Source: Bacteroidetes bacterium OLB10 (GTDB taxonomy: Bacteria; Bacteroidota; Bacteroidia; AKYH767-A; OLB10). Taken from it: a stretch of DNA of 56,474 bases. Each line of letters opens with the position of its first letter. Within the stretch, counting starts at the first letter, position 1. Shown piece after piece: positions 27,417-35,827 of this stretch. Below the pieces are notes generated by a model. It searched no databases. It was given only the letters and a program-made list of their open reading frames with translations, and had not been told where the DNA came from. The translations under genes were made by a program, and so were the position numbers. The stretch is taken from assembly GCA_001567275.1 (NCBI GenBank), contig LNBX01000043.1, positions 108,351 to 164,824 on the forward strand, given 5' to 3'.

Positions 27417-28407
27417 ACATCGTCAGGCAGCGCACTGCGAAAATGGAGTTACCACCAATCTGCTTCGTTTTTCGGGAATAGAAATTACAGAACCACTTGC
27501 TTTCGGTATAGGATCAGGATTGTTTTTTATTTACATTCCATTTTTAATGGTGAATAATGCTCCTGCATTTTCTTATCGCACCATGCCGGGATTAATTTTT
27601 AAAAGAACCTGTAAACGTTTAGGTATTGATGTAACCAGAAAAAAATTCTCTTCTCCTGACAGTGCACGTAAAGTACTTGACGAATGTTTACTCAATAATC
27701 AGCCGGTAGGCTGTCAGGTGGGAGTGTATTATCTTACTTATTTTCCAAAGGAATATCGGTTTCATTTTAATGCACATAATATAGTTGTTTATGGCAAGGA
27801 AGACGATTGTTATCTTATCAGCGATCCGGTAATGGAAGGCACAACATCATTGTCGGATTACGAACTTAGCCGCGTACGTTTTGCTAAAGGTCCGTTGGCA
27901 CCACGTGGTCAGATTTATTTCCCGCATTTGAATGAAAAAGTTACTAAAGAAAAATTTGTAAAAGCAATTCGCAAAGGCATCAAACAAAATGTGAGGGATA
28001 TGCTTTACATTCCGGGACCTGTTGCCGGAGTGAGCGGAATTAAATTTGTAGCCCGTAAGATTCTGAAATGGCATGACAAACTGGGTAATCATAAAACAGG
28101 TTTATATCTTGCTCAGCTGGTGCGTATGCAGGAAGAAATCGGTACAGGTGGCGGAGGTTTTCGTTATATCTATGCAGCGTTTTTGCAGCAGGCACATGAT
28201 TTTATTGCTGATGACAGATTGCTTGCTATCTCCGAAAAATTTACAACTGCAGGCGACCTATGGCGCGATGCTGCCGTACAAGCTGCAGGCATTTTCAAAG
28301 GAAGACTTACGCAGCGTGCTGATTTTGTGAATATGCACGACAGAATGTATCAGGTAGCTGATGTTGAGAAAGAAGCATTCACTCAATTGTCTAAGTTGAA
28401 ATTCTAA
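27400..28407 (+). CDS. BtrH N-terminal domain-containing protein
   Basis: Protein of 335 residues. The N-terminal half resembles BtrH, the acyltransferase that moves an ACP-bound acyl group in butirosin synthesis, with a cysteine-peptidase-like fold: HCENGVTTNLLRFSG (likely nucleophilic Cys near residue 12), FGIGSGLFFIYIPF, PVGCQVGVYYLTYF and HNIVVYGKEDDCYLISDP (His-Asp pair). The C-terminal half is helical and unassigned. In a DAR locus it could transfer or release ACP-bound chains; this is inference. It overlaps the upstream gene by 17 bases and precedes the ABC ATPase gene by 11. Confidence 0.85.
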   Translation: MQINFEHRQAAHCENGVTTNLLRFSGIEITEPLAFGIGSGLFFIYIPFLMVNNAPAFSYRTMPGLIFKRTCKRLGIDVTRKKFSSPDSARKVLDECLLNNQPVGCQVGVYYLTYFPKEYRFHFNAHNIVVYGKEDDCYLISDPVMEGTTSLSDYELSRVRFAKGPLAPRGQIYFPHLNEKVTKEKFVKAIRKGIKQNVRDMLYIPGPVAGVSGIKFVARKILKWHDKLGNHKTGLYLAQLVRMQEEIGTGGGGFRYIYAAFLQQAHDFIADDRLLAISEKFTTAGDLWRDAAVQAAGIFKGRLTQRADFVNMHDRMYQVADVEKEAFTQLSKLKF

Positions 28408-28418
28408 AAATCTAAACC

Positions 28419-29156
28419 ATGACTGCTCTTTCATTAAGTCAGGTTAGTTATCAATATCCGGATACCGATTTACCTGTTGTAAAAGATGTGACTTTGCAAA
28501 TAAGTAGTGGTATGCGCTTTGGTTTATTCGGTCCAAATGGTGCAGGAAAAACCACACTCATGTCGTTGATGACAGGAATACTTACACCTCAAAAAGGGGA
28601 GATAAAAATCAATGATATAACTCCTGCTGACACGATGAAATACAGGAGGCAGTTTGGTTATGTGCCTCAGGATTTTGCTTTCTATCCTGAATTAACTCCT
28701 GCAGAGAATCTGGAATTTTTTGGTGCATGGTTAGGTCTTGATGATAAACAAATTAAGCAACAAACGCATCATTTACTTAGCAGATTTGGACTTTGGGATG
28801 TACGCAATAAAGCGGTGAGCAAATTTTCAGGCGGAATGAAACGCAGAGTAAATATTGCCATTGGTGTGATGAATAATCCTTCTGTACTTTTTCTTGATGA
28901 ACCTACAACAGGAGTAGATGTTCAATCACGTATCGCAATCACCGAATTTCTGTTGGAGTTGAGCCTTCAGGGAACTACTCTGATATATACTTCACATCAG
29001 CTGAAAGAAGCTGAAGCTCTGTGTGATTATATTGCACTTATAGATGACGGAAAAATTATTGCATGCAATACACTTTCCCATCTTCTGGAAAAAGACCATG
29101 TTGCAACGCTGGAAGATTTGTTTTTGAAACTAACAGGTAAAGACTACAGAGACTAA
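28419..29156 (+). CDS. ABC transporter ATP-binding protein of the DAR operon
   Basis: Cytoplasmic ATPase of 245 residues for an ABC-2-type exporter. Walker A is GPNGAGKTT (about residues 38-46), the Q-loop lies in FGYVPQDFAF, the signature is FSGGMKRRV, Walker B is VLFLDEPTTGVD and the switch His is in TSHQLKEAE. The adjoining permease starts at the last base of its stop codon. By family it would power export or flipping of a lipid-like product, here presumably the dialkylresorcinol or an ester of it. Confidence 0.94.
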   Translation: MTALSLSQVSYQYPDTDLPVVKDVTLQISSGMRFGLFGPNGAGKTTLMSLMTGILTPQKGEIKINDITPADTMKYRRQFGYVPQDFAFYPELTPAENLEFFGAWLGLDDKQIKQQTHHLLSRFGLWDVRNKAVSKFSGGMKRRVNIAIGVMNNPSVLFLDEPTTGVDVQSRIAITEFLLELSLQGTTLIYTSHQLKEAEALCDYIALIDDGKIIACNTLSHLLEKDHVATLEDLFLKLTGKDYRD

Positions 29157-30430
29157 TGTACTTGTTTTGGATAAGCATTAAAAAGGAATTCATACAGTTG
29201 TCGCGCGACAGAGTAGGATTGCTGCTCATGTTTGTCATGCCTGTGTTGCTTGCCGTAGTGATGACTGCATTGCAAAATAGTGTTTACAGAATGGTGAATG
29301 AAAACCGCATAAATATGTTGGTATGCAATAACGACACATCCGGACAAACATTAACTTTTGTTGGTGCATTGAAGAACAGCGGTATGTTCAGCATTCAGGT
29401 TGCAAAAGATAAATCAACTGCTGAAACAGAAAAAATTGCAGAAGAGAATGATGCATTGGTTATACTTACAATTCCACAAGGATATTTTTATAACCTGCAG
29501 AAGCAGGTTGCTCAGCGATCAGCAATTGCTATGCAAGGTTTTGGATTGAAGGAACAGGACAGTGCCGTCATCACTTTCGACAGTATGCAACTGCAGTTGA
29601 TGTTTAATCCGGTGCTTCAGGAAACTTATCGCTATTCTATAAAAGCATCTGTAAATGGAGTAATGCAGGTAATGCAGAACAGGATGATGATTGATCAGTT
29701 GTACAGAAGCATTAACGGTGAGGAAATTCCTCAGGATGTAGCTCAAAAACTTATGCCCGATGCAATATCAATTAACGAATCAACAGTACATGCCGGCAGT
29801 ATTCCCAATCCAAATTCAACACAGCATAATATTCCTGCATGGACTTTATTTGCTATGTTTTTTTCGGTGATATCTTTAGGCAGCAATATGGTAAGAGAAA
29901 AGGTTAGCGGTAGTTTTCTGCGACTGAAAATAATGCCTTCATCACTCAGCGTATTAATTTTGTCTAAGCAGGTTTTGTTCTTAGCAGTAACTTTATTTCA
30001 GACTGTTCTGATTTTTTCAATTGGCAGATGGGTTTTCCCCTTGCTGAATCTTCCTGCATTAAATTTACCATCATCCTATTTGGCATTATTTGTTGTTTCC
30101 TTCATCAGCGGATGGTGTGCAATAAGCTATGCTTTGTGTGTAGGCATTATTGCGCAAACACAGGAACAAGCAAACGGATTTGGCGCAGCTTCCATCATCA
30201 TCCTTGCAGCCCTGGGTGGAATATTTGTTCCGGGTTTTGCCATGCCTGAGTTGTTCAAACAGGTATCGTATATTTCTCCGTTCAAATGGGCGCTGGATGG
30301 ATTCTACAATGTTTTTCTTCTTAATCATTCACTTTCGAAGATCTTCTTAAATATTTTACCTTTGCTCGCTCTGATTATAATATTGCAAATAATTATTTAC
30401 CTGACATTAAAACGAAAGAATTTAATCTGA
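29156..30430 (+). CDS. ABC-2 type transporter permease of the DAR operon
   Basis: Membrane protein of 424 residues: one N-terminal helix (about 20-40), a large extracytoplasmic domain (about 45-225), then five C-terminal helices (about 230-420), the layout of YhgE/DrrB-like ABC-2 exporters. Motifs include LSRDRVGLLLMFVMPVLLA at the N-terminus, NMVREKVSGSFLRLKIMP between helices 2 and 3, and GGIFVPGFAMPELFKQVSYISP. Start and stop each overlap the neighbouring genes by a base, so ATPase, permease and ACP are translationally coupled. The transported compound is inferred from context only. Confidence 0.92.
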   Translation: MYLFWISIKKEFIQLSRDRVGLLLMFVMPVLLAVVMTALQNSVYRMVNENRINMLVCNNDTSGQTLTFVGALKNSGMFSIQVAKDKSTAETEKIAEENDALVILTIPQGYFYNLQKQVAQRSAIAMQGFGLKEQDSAVITFDSMQLQLMFNPVLQETYRYSIKASVNGVMQVMQNRMMIDQLYRSINGEEIPQDVAQKLMPDAISINESTVHAGSIPNPNSTQHNIPAWTLFAMFFSVISLGSNMVREKVSGSFLRLKIMPSSLSVLILSKQVLFLAVTLFQTVLIFSIGRWVFPLLNLPALNLPSSYLALFVVSFISGWCAISYALCVGIIAQTQEQANGFGAASIIILAALGGIFVPGFAMPELFKQVSYISPFKWALDGFYNVFLLNHSLSKIFLNILPLLALIIILQIIIYLTLKRKNLI

Positions 30431-30699
30431 TGGATAAGGAACAACTTAAGCAAGAACTGAAAAGTCATATCATCAAATATCTCAACCTTCTGGAGATGAC
30501 TCCCGAAAGTATTGGCGACAGCCAACCTTTTTTTGGTGAAGGAGGCCTTGGTCTTGACTCCATTGATTCTATAGAACTGATAGTTCTGCTCGAGAGAGAA
30601 TATGGCATCAAAATTACCGACCCTAAAGAAGGACGAAAGATTTTGATTGATGTGAATACGATGGCAGATTATATTTTGCAACATTCTCCTAAGACTTAA
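30430..30699 (+). CDS. Acyl carrier protein of the DAR operon
   Basis: Acidic four-helix carrier of 89 residues. The phosphopantetheine attachment site is Ser44 in GLGLDSIDSIEL. Otherwise LLEREYGIKITDPKEGRKIL and MADYIL are typical of specialised ACPs in aryl-polyene and resorcinol loci. It overlaps the permease stop by one base and is followed after 4 bases by the ketosynthase gene. A phosphopantetheinyl transferase is not in the window, so a chromosomal one must activate it. Confidence 0.92.
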   Translation: MDKEQLKQELKSHIIKYLNLLEMTPESIGDSQPFFGEGGLGLDSIDSIELIVLLEREYGIKITDPKEGRKILIDVNTMADYILQHSPKT

Positions 30700-30703
30700 A
30701 AAA

Positions 30704-31897
30704 GTGGCAGCAATTGTTGTTACAGGTATTGGAGTAATTTCTTCTCTGGGCAACAATGTTCAGGAAAACTTTAGTGCATTAAAAAGTGGCGATACAGGTA
30801 TTGGAAAGGCTATGTATGTAAACAGTCGCTATGCCGATATGATGCCATTTGCTGAAGTAAGATTAAGCACAGAAGATTTGAAAAAAAAACTTGGGATTAA
30901 CGATCATTCTATTACGCGCACACAACTGCTCGCATTGCATGCAGTTAAGGAAGCAATTGCTCACCGCGGGTTAACATTAGAAGAAGCTACGAATCGAACG
31001 ACTGCATTAATTGTAGCAAGCACGGTGGGTGGAATGTATCTTACGGATGAACTTTATCATGATGCGAATCAGAATGATGATGGATCCTTGTATTTATCAA
31101 ATTACGATTGTGCTTCAGTTGCTTTATTCCTTCAGGAATCTTTAGGGCTTCATGGATTTTCAAATACTATTAATACTGCATGTTCGTCAGGAGCTAATGC
31201 CATTCAGTTTGGTTTGCGTTTGATTAAACATAATTTAGTTAAGCGTGCAATAGTGGGTGGGGTAGACTGTTTGTCGAAGTTTACAATTAACGGATTTAAT
31301 GCACTCAATATTCTGTCAGACGAACCATGTCGTCCGTTCGACAACAACCGCAAAGGACTCAACCTGGGTGAGGGTGCAGGTTTTTTAATCTTAGAGAGAT
31401 TGGAAGATGCACCTAAGGAAAAGATTCTTGCAGTGGTGAGTGGGCATTCAAACTCCAATGATGCATTTCACCCTTCGGCATTAAGTGATGAAGGAATAGG
31501 CCCCGTCAAATGTATGCAACAGGCATTACAAACTGCTCAACTTAAACCTCATGACATTGATTATATCAGTACACATGGCACAGGAACTATGAATAACGAC
31601 AGGGTGGAGGGGATGTCATTGAAAAGGATATTTGGTGAACATATTCCTGCATTTATTTCAGCAAAATCAATCATTGGTCATACCCTTGGAGCAGCTTCTG
31701 CTGTGGAGAGTGTTTTCACAGTATTGGCAATGCAAAAACGTACGGCTTTTGCAAGCAGGAATTTTCAATCGGCAGATGAAGTTGCAGGAGTCATTCCTAA
31801 TCTGCAGGTAAAGGAACTTGCGATTAACCATGCCCTATTGAATTCATTCGGATTTGGTGGCAATTGCAGTTCACTGATCTTTTCAGCATATCAGTAA
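30704..31897 (+). CDS. Beta-ketoacyl-ACP synthase (FabF-like) of the DAR operon
   Basis: Elongating ketosynthase of 397 residues starting at GTG 30704. The Cys-His-His triad is intact: Cys160 in NTACSSGANA, His in STHGTGT (about residue 291) and His in IGHTLGAAS (about 326), with the C-terminal NSFGFGGNC motif. It therefore looks catalytic rather than a chain-length factor. It is the last gene of the operon; flexirubin loci usually continue with a second ketosynthase, dehydratase, ketoreductase and ammonia-lyase, whereas here obgE follows. It might elongate the chains supplied to DarB. A nine-A run inside it (30881-30889) is in frame. Confidence 0.92.
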   Translation: MAAIVVTGIGVISSLGNNVQENFSALKSGDTGIGKAMYVNSRYADMMPFAEVRLSTEDLKKKLGINDHSITRTQLLALHAVKEAIAHRGLTLEEATNRTTALIVASTVGGMYLTDELYHDANQNDDGSLYLSNYDCASVALFLQESLGLHGFSNTINTACSSGANAIQFGLRLIKHNLVKRAIVGGVDCLSKFTINGFNALNILSDEPCRPFDNNRKGLNLGEGAGFLILERLEDAPKEKILAVVSGHSNSNDAFHPSALSDEGIGPVKCMQQALQTAQLKPHDIDYISTHGTGTMNNDRVEGMSLKRIFGEHIPAFISAKSIIGHTLGAASAVESVFTVLAMQKRTAFASRNFQSADEVAGVIPNLQVKELAINHALLNSFGFGGNCSSLIFSAYQ

Positions 31898-31939
31898 TAA
31901 ATCATAGAGGTATTTTACCGAAATTTGCCGCTTCAGATT

Positions 31940-32950
31940 ATGGAGAAAAATTTTGTTGACTACGTAAAAATCTGCTGTCGCTCAGGTGCAGGTGGTCCCG
32001 GATATGTACATTTTCATCGCGATAAAAAAACTGCCAAAGGCGGTCCCGATGGTGGCAACGGAGGGCGTGGTGGTCATATTATTTTACGAGGTAATAAGCA
32101 ACTCTGGACATTGTTGCATCTGAAATACAGAAAACATGTAATTGCTGAGCCGGGTGAACGTGGAGGCAATGCTTTGCGTACCGGTGCTGATGGTCATGAT
32201 GAAATACTTGAAGTACCATTGGGAACAATAGCACGTGATTTTGATACCAACAAATTTCTTTTTGAAATAGAAGAAGATGGCCAGGAAGTTATTCTTGTAA
32301 GAGGTGGGCGAGGAGGTAAGGGTAACAATTTTTTTAAGTCTGCTACCTTACAAACCCCGCGACATGCACAACCCGGAGAGGAAGGCTTGGAAGAATGGAA
32401 AATTTTAGAGCTTAAATTGATGGCTGATGTAGGACTGGTTGGATTCCCCAATGCCGGTAAATCAACATTGCTGTCAGTAGTATCTGCTGCCAAACCTGAA
32501 ATTGCAGATTATCCCTTTACCACACTGGTGCCTAATCTTGGAATGGTAAAATATCGTGAAGACCGATCGTTTATCATGGCCGATATTCCCGGAATTATTG
32601 AAGGAGCACATACAGGAAAGGGTATTGGACTTCGGTTTCTGAGGCATATTGAGCGAAATTCGCTTTTGCTATTTATGATTCCTGCCGACAGTAAGAATAT
32701 AAAAGCAGATTATAAAATTTTAAAAACTGAACTGAAATTGCACAACCCTGAATTGCTGGATAAAAGAAGAATAATAGCAATTACAAAATGTGACATGCTT
32801 GACGAAGAACTAATAAAAGAAATGAAAAAAGAAGCACCATCAGACAAAAATCCCGGTGGTACAAAAGTACCTGTAGTATTTATTTCATCCATTAGTCAGT
32901 TGAATATTGATAAACTGAAAGACGTAATCTGGAAAGAGCTTAATGCATGA
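31940..32950 (+). CDS. obgE: GTPase ObgE/CgtA
   Basis: Essential ribosome-associated GTPase of 336 residues. I use ATG 31940 ([13 protein letters not shown]) instead of the earlier TTG because homologues begin FVDYVKIxxRSGxGGxG. The glycine-rich OBG domain covers residues 1-160 ([23 protein letters not shown]). The G domain has G1 GFPNAGKS, G2 DYPFTT, G3 [22 protein letters not shown] and G4 TKCD. It lacks the acidic C-terminal extension of some Obg proteins. Its stop overlaps the PAP2 gene start by three bases. It bounds the DAR operon on the right. Confidence 0.96.
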   Translation: MEKNFVDYVKICCRSGAGGPGYVHFHRDKKTAKGGPDGGNGGRGGHIILRGNKQLWTLLHLKYRKHVIAEPGERGGNALRTGADGHDEILEVPLGTIARDFDTNKFLFEIEEDGQEVILVRGGRGGKGNNFFKSATLQTPRHAQPGEEGLEEWKILELKLMADVGLVGFPNAGKSTLLSVVSAAKPEIADYPFTTLVPNLGMVKYREDRSFIMADIPGIIEGAHTGKGIGLRFLRHIERNSLLLFMIPADSKNIKADYKILKTELKLHNPELLDKRRIIAITKCDMLDEELIKEMKKEAPSDKNPGGTKVPVVFISSISQLNIDKLKDVIWKELNA

Positions 32951-33517
32951 TTGAGACAATTAAACAAATAGATACGCAATGGTTTTTATTCTTAAACGGA
33001 TTGCATAACAGTTTTTTTTGATATATTCTTTTATTATACCACTATAACTGTTTTTTGGATCCCGCTTTTTGCTTATTTGATTTATCTGTCAGTAAAAAAG
33101 TATGGCGGAAATTCATGGAAATATCTACTGATAATTGCATTGTTAATTTTGTTAAGTGATCAGATTTCTGTTTTTATCAAAAATGAAATAATGCGCTATC
33201 GTCCAAGTCATAACCTCGATTTGAAATCAATTATACATATTGTGAAAAACAAACATGGAGGTTTATACAGTTTTGTATCATCGCATGCAACCAATACCAT
33301 GGCACTAACTGTTTTCTTAATATTAACTTTATTGCGTAATCAACGGACAATGTATGCAATAATGATACTTTATGTTTTGATTGCTTCTTACAGCAGAATT
33401 TATCTCGGCTTACATTATCCGTTCGATATTTTGGCCGGATGGATTACCGGTTTTGTAATTGCAGTTACTGTATATGCTGTATTTAAGAAAAGAATTATAA
33501 CATTCGAAAAAAAGTAA
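32947..33517 (+). CDS. PAP2-family membrane phosphatase (frameshifted in one T run)
   Basis: Type 2 phosphatidic acid phosphatase, an inner-membrane enzyme acting on lipid phosphates such as undecaprenyl pyrophosphate or phosphatidic acid. ATG 32947 overlaps the obgE stop and starts [18 protein letters not shown]. The frame breaks at 33012-33019 (eight T): removing one T joins LHNSFF to [13 protein letters not shown], giving 189 residues. The catalytic motifs are RYRPSHN (motif 1, about residue 80), SFVSSHATN (motif 2) and [17 protein letters not shown] (motif 3). Four or five membrane helices alternate with them. The downstream part alone would lack the first helix, which argues for the joined gene. 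Confidence 0.87.
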
Positions 33518-33528
33518 GCAGGGTTTTC

Positions 33529-34164
33529 TCAGGCAGTAAAACCACTCCACATGGCATTGAATAGTGTATAAATACCAAATGCAATTAATGCAAAACCTGA
33601 AATTCTGTTAAGCCAGATTAACACTTTTACAGTAAGTATAGATTTTAATTTATGTGCAATATATGCTTTAAGCAAATCTGTGCAGAAAATAGTTGTTAGG
33701 ATAGATCCATAAAAAATCAGTAAGTGGTTTACTGTATAATTTTCTTTTACAGATACAGTTCCTGCTATTCCTAACCAAAAGAACAGGACAGAAGGATTCA
33801 TGGAGTTTAACATAAATCCTTTTAAAATATACATTCCTTTTGAATTATTTTTTTCCTGTACGGTAATAGCTTCAGCAGGTATGTCGGCATGCTTTAGTGC
33901 TAATGCAATTCCAAATGCAATTAATAAAATTCCTGAGATAATACCTGCAAGAAAACGATGGTTGTTGAGTAATAAAACAAAGTTGCTGCCGAAATATGCA
34001 ATAAAAATAAATAAGGCATCGCTCAGCATTACCCCTAATGCTACACGTGAAGCATAACTGAATCCTTTGCGAAGGCTGACATTCATAATCAGAAAAAATA
34101 CAGGACCTGCCAGTATAGCAACTACACATCCTAATAATATTCCGCTTATGATTGGTTCTATCAA
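33529..34164 (-). CDS. LysE/RhtB family amino-acid exporter
   Basis: Six-helix inner-membrane protein of 211 residues of the LysE family, which exports amino acids such as lysine, arginine or homoserine lactone-like compounds; substrate unknown here. Features: an N-terminal GCVVAILAGPVFFLIMN (the GPxxxxI family motif), a hydrophilic central loop (ADIPAEAITVQEKNNSKG), and SVLFFWLGIAGTV. The start codon appears to be TTG (34164). It lies 14 bases downstream of the GH3 gene on the same strand and is convergent with the PAP2 gene, with 11 bases between stops. Confidence 0.85.
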   Translation of the reverse strand: MIEPIISGILLGCVVAILAGPVFFLIMNVSLRKGFSYASRVALGVMLSDALFIFIAYFGSNFVLLLNNHRFLAGIISGILLIAFGIALALKHADIPAEAITVQEKNNSKGMYILKGFMLNSMNPSVLFFWLGIAGTVSVKENYTVNHLLIFYGSILTTIFCTDLLKAYIAHKLKSILTVKVLIWLNRISGFALIAFGIYTLFNAMWSGFTA

Positions 34165-34178
34165 TGTTAAGGTTTTAC

Positions 34179-35726
34179 TTATGCCAATGAATTGTGTTCT
34201 TTTCGTTGTGCATCAACAAATTCCTGCCACTCTTTATAAAGTTTATTTTTCATTACACGAGGGAACTTATTCTGGGCACCAATTTTTCCCTGATTTTCCA
34301 TCCATTTGTAGAACCAGGTTGTTGGTATAACTTCAACAAGTACTTCTTTTAAAGCACTTTGTCTTTCTACTCTATAATCGTCATTAAGGATTTTAAGCTT
34401 TTCGTCAATAAGTTTTTTGAGAACATCAGCTTCTAAAGCATCGTCACAACCGATAAACCATTTATGTGCAAACATGCTTCCGTATGGAATACCAGCTACT
34501 GTAAATTCCTGAATAACTGTGTTCAGTTCATCCGAAACCAACTCAATAGCTTTGTTCATGTTGTCAACTGACAAATGCTCTCCACATAAGCTTAAGAAAT
34601 GTTTGGTGCGACCTACAATTTGTATTTCACATTTCTCAACACTGGTAAAGGTTATAACATCACCAATCAGATAGCGCCATGCACCTGCACATGTGCTTAA
34701 TAGCAGGGCATAAGGTTCACCTTGTTTTACTTCATTAATGAATAAAGATTTCGGCTTGTGTTTCAGCTCACCATCAGAGTCAAAATTGTCCTCATTGAAA
34801 GGAATAAACTCATAAAAAATACCATTGTTTAGAAGAAGTCGCATGCTCCTGTTGTTAGGCTCATGCTGATAAGCAATAAAGCCTTCAGAAGCTAAATAGG
34901 TTTCGATATAATAAACAGGTTTTCCCAAAAGTTTTTCAAAGCCTTTTCGGTAAGGCTCAAATGATACTCCTCCATGAACATAAATAACCAGATTAGGCCA
35001 GAGTTCATGAATGTTTTTGATATTGTAATGTTGCAATATTTTTTCAATCAGTAATTGCACCCATGCAGGCACTCCTACGATAATTCCTATATCCCAGTCT
35101 TTAGCTTTTAAAGTAATGTCATCAAGTTTGGCATTCCAGTCTTTCTCACGTGCAATTTTACGTCCGGGTTTATAAAAATGCTGAAACCAAAATGGTATCT
35201 GACTGGTGGTTATACCACTTAAATCGCCTTCAAAATAGCTGCCATGCTGATGCAGGTGAGTACTTCCTCCTAACATAAGAATTCCTTTTTCAAAAGTTGA
35301 AACGGGCAGGTCATATTTTGAAAGAGACAATATTTGTTTCAGACTGGCTTTCTGTATTGCAACTGACATATCTCTGGTTACGGGAATATGTTTACTTGAC
35401 GAACCTGATGTTCCGGAACTTAAAGCAAAGTACTTTACTTTCCCCGGCCAACAAACATTTTCCTCGTTATGCAGACATTTATTCCACCAGTTGGAAAATA
35501 TGGAGTTGTAATCATGCACAGGAACTACAGCCCTGAATTTATTCATGAAATTCTTATTTCCTAAAATACTTTGGAAGTTATATGCTTCACCGAATAAGGT
35601 GAATTGTGATTTACGTATAAGTTTTTTAAGTACTCGCTTTTGATTCTTCAGAGGGGTAAATGGTTTTAATTCTATTTTACCTCTTAATTCAATGCTTGTT
35701 TTTATGATTCGTCCCAGCAATGTCAT
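34179..35726 (-). CDS. GH3 auxin-responsive-promoter family protein (acyl-adenylating enzyme)
   Basis: GH3 enzymes of the ANL superfamily adenylate a carboxylic acid and couple it to an amino acid or another nucleophile; plant members conjugate hormones, and the bacterial ones are largely uncharacterised. It has 515 residues. The ATP/AMP motif SSGTSGSSSKHIPVT (about residues 105-119), the YIETYLASEGFIAYQ segment and YLIGDVITF are recognisable, as is the C-terminal PTTWFYKWMENQGKIGAQNKFPRV ending. TAGCCTTG at 35740-35747 (minus strand, 7 of 8) is a plausible -7 element. It is cotranscribed with the LysE-type exporter, so an acyl-amino acid or amino-acid link is attractive but unproven. Confidence 0.88.
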   Translation of the reverse strand: MTLLGRIIKTSIELRGKIELKPFTPLKNQKRVLKKLIRKSQFTLFGEAYNFQSILGNKNFMNKFRAVVPVHDYNSIFSNWWNKCLHNEENVCWPGKVKYFALSSGTSGSSSKHIPVTRDMSVAIQKASLKQILSLSKYDLPVSTFEKGILMLGGSTHLHQHGSYFEGDLSGITTSQIPFWFQHFYKPGRKIAREKDWNAKLDDITLKAKDWDIGIIVGVPAWVQLLIEKILQHYNIKNIHELWPNLVIYVHGGVSFEPYRKGFEKLLGKPVYYIETYLASEGFIAYQHEPNNRSMRLLLNNGIFYEFIPFNEDNFDSDGELKHKPKSLFINEVKQGEPYALLLSTCAGAWRYLIGDVITFTSVEKCEIQIVGRTKHFLSLCGEHLSVDNMNKAIELVSDELNTVIQEFTVAGIPYGSMFAHKWFIGCDDALEADVLKKLIDEKLKILNDDYRVERQSALKEVLVEVIPTTWFYKWMENQGKIGAQNKFPRVMKNKLYKEWQEFVDAQRKEHNSLA

Positions 35727-35783
35727 ATATGCAGAATTGCAAGGCTAAAAATAGTAAAAAGGCATAATACGGAAGCAAATAAA

Positions 35784-35810
35784 AAAACCGGCCAAAAGCC
35801 GGTTCTTTTT
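35784..35810 (-). terminator. Intrinsic terminator after the large T9SS protein gene
   Basis: Stem AACCGGC / GCCGGTT (35786-35792 and 35798-35804) with a 5-base loop. On the minus strand it is followed by TTTTTTTATT, placing it 18 bases after the stop of the 1427-residue protein gene. The plus-strand side also has a T tract, though no plus-strand gene ends here. Confidence 0.85.
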
Positions 35811-35827
35811 TGTATGGTAAATTATTC

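Noticed and set aside
24461..31897. A complete flexirubin biosynthetic cluster
   Set aside because: No ammonia-lyase, ketoreductase, dehydratase or acyltransferase genes are present between aroQ and obgE, so only the resorcinol and export part can be claimed.
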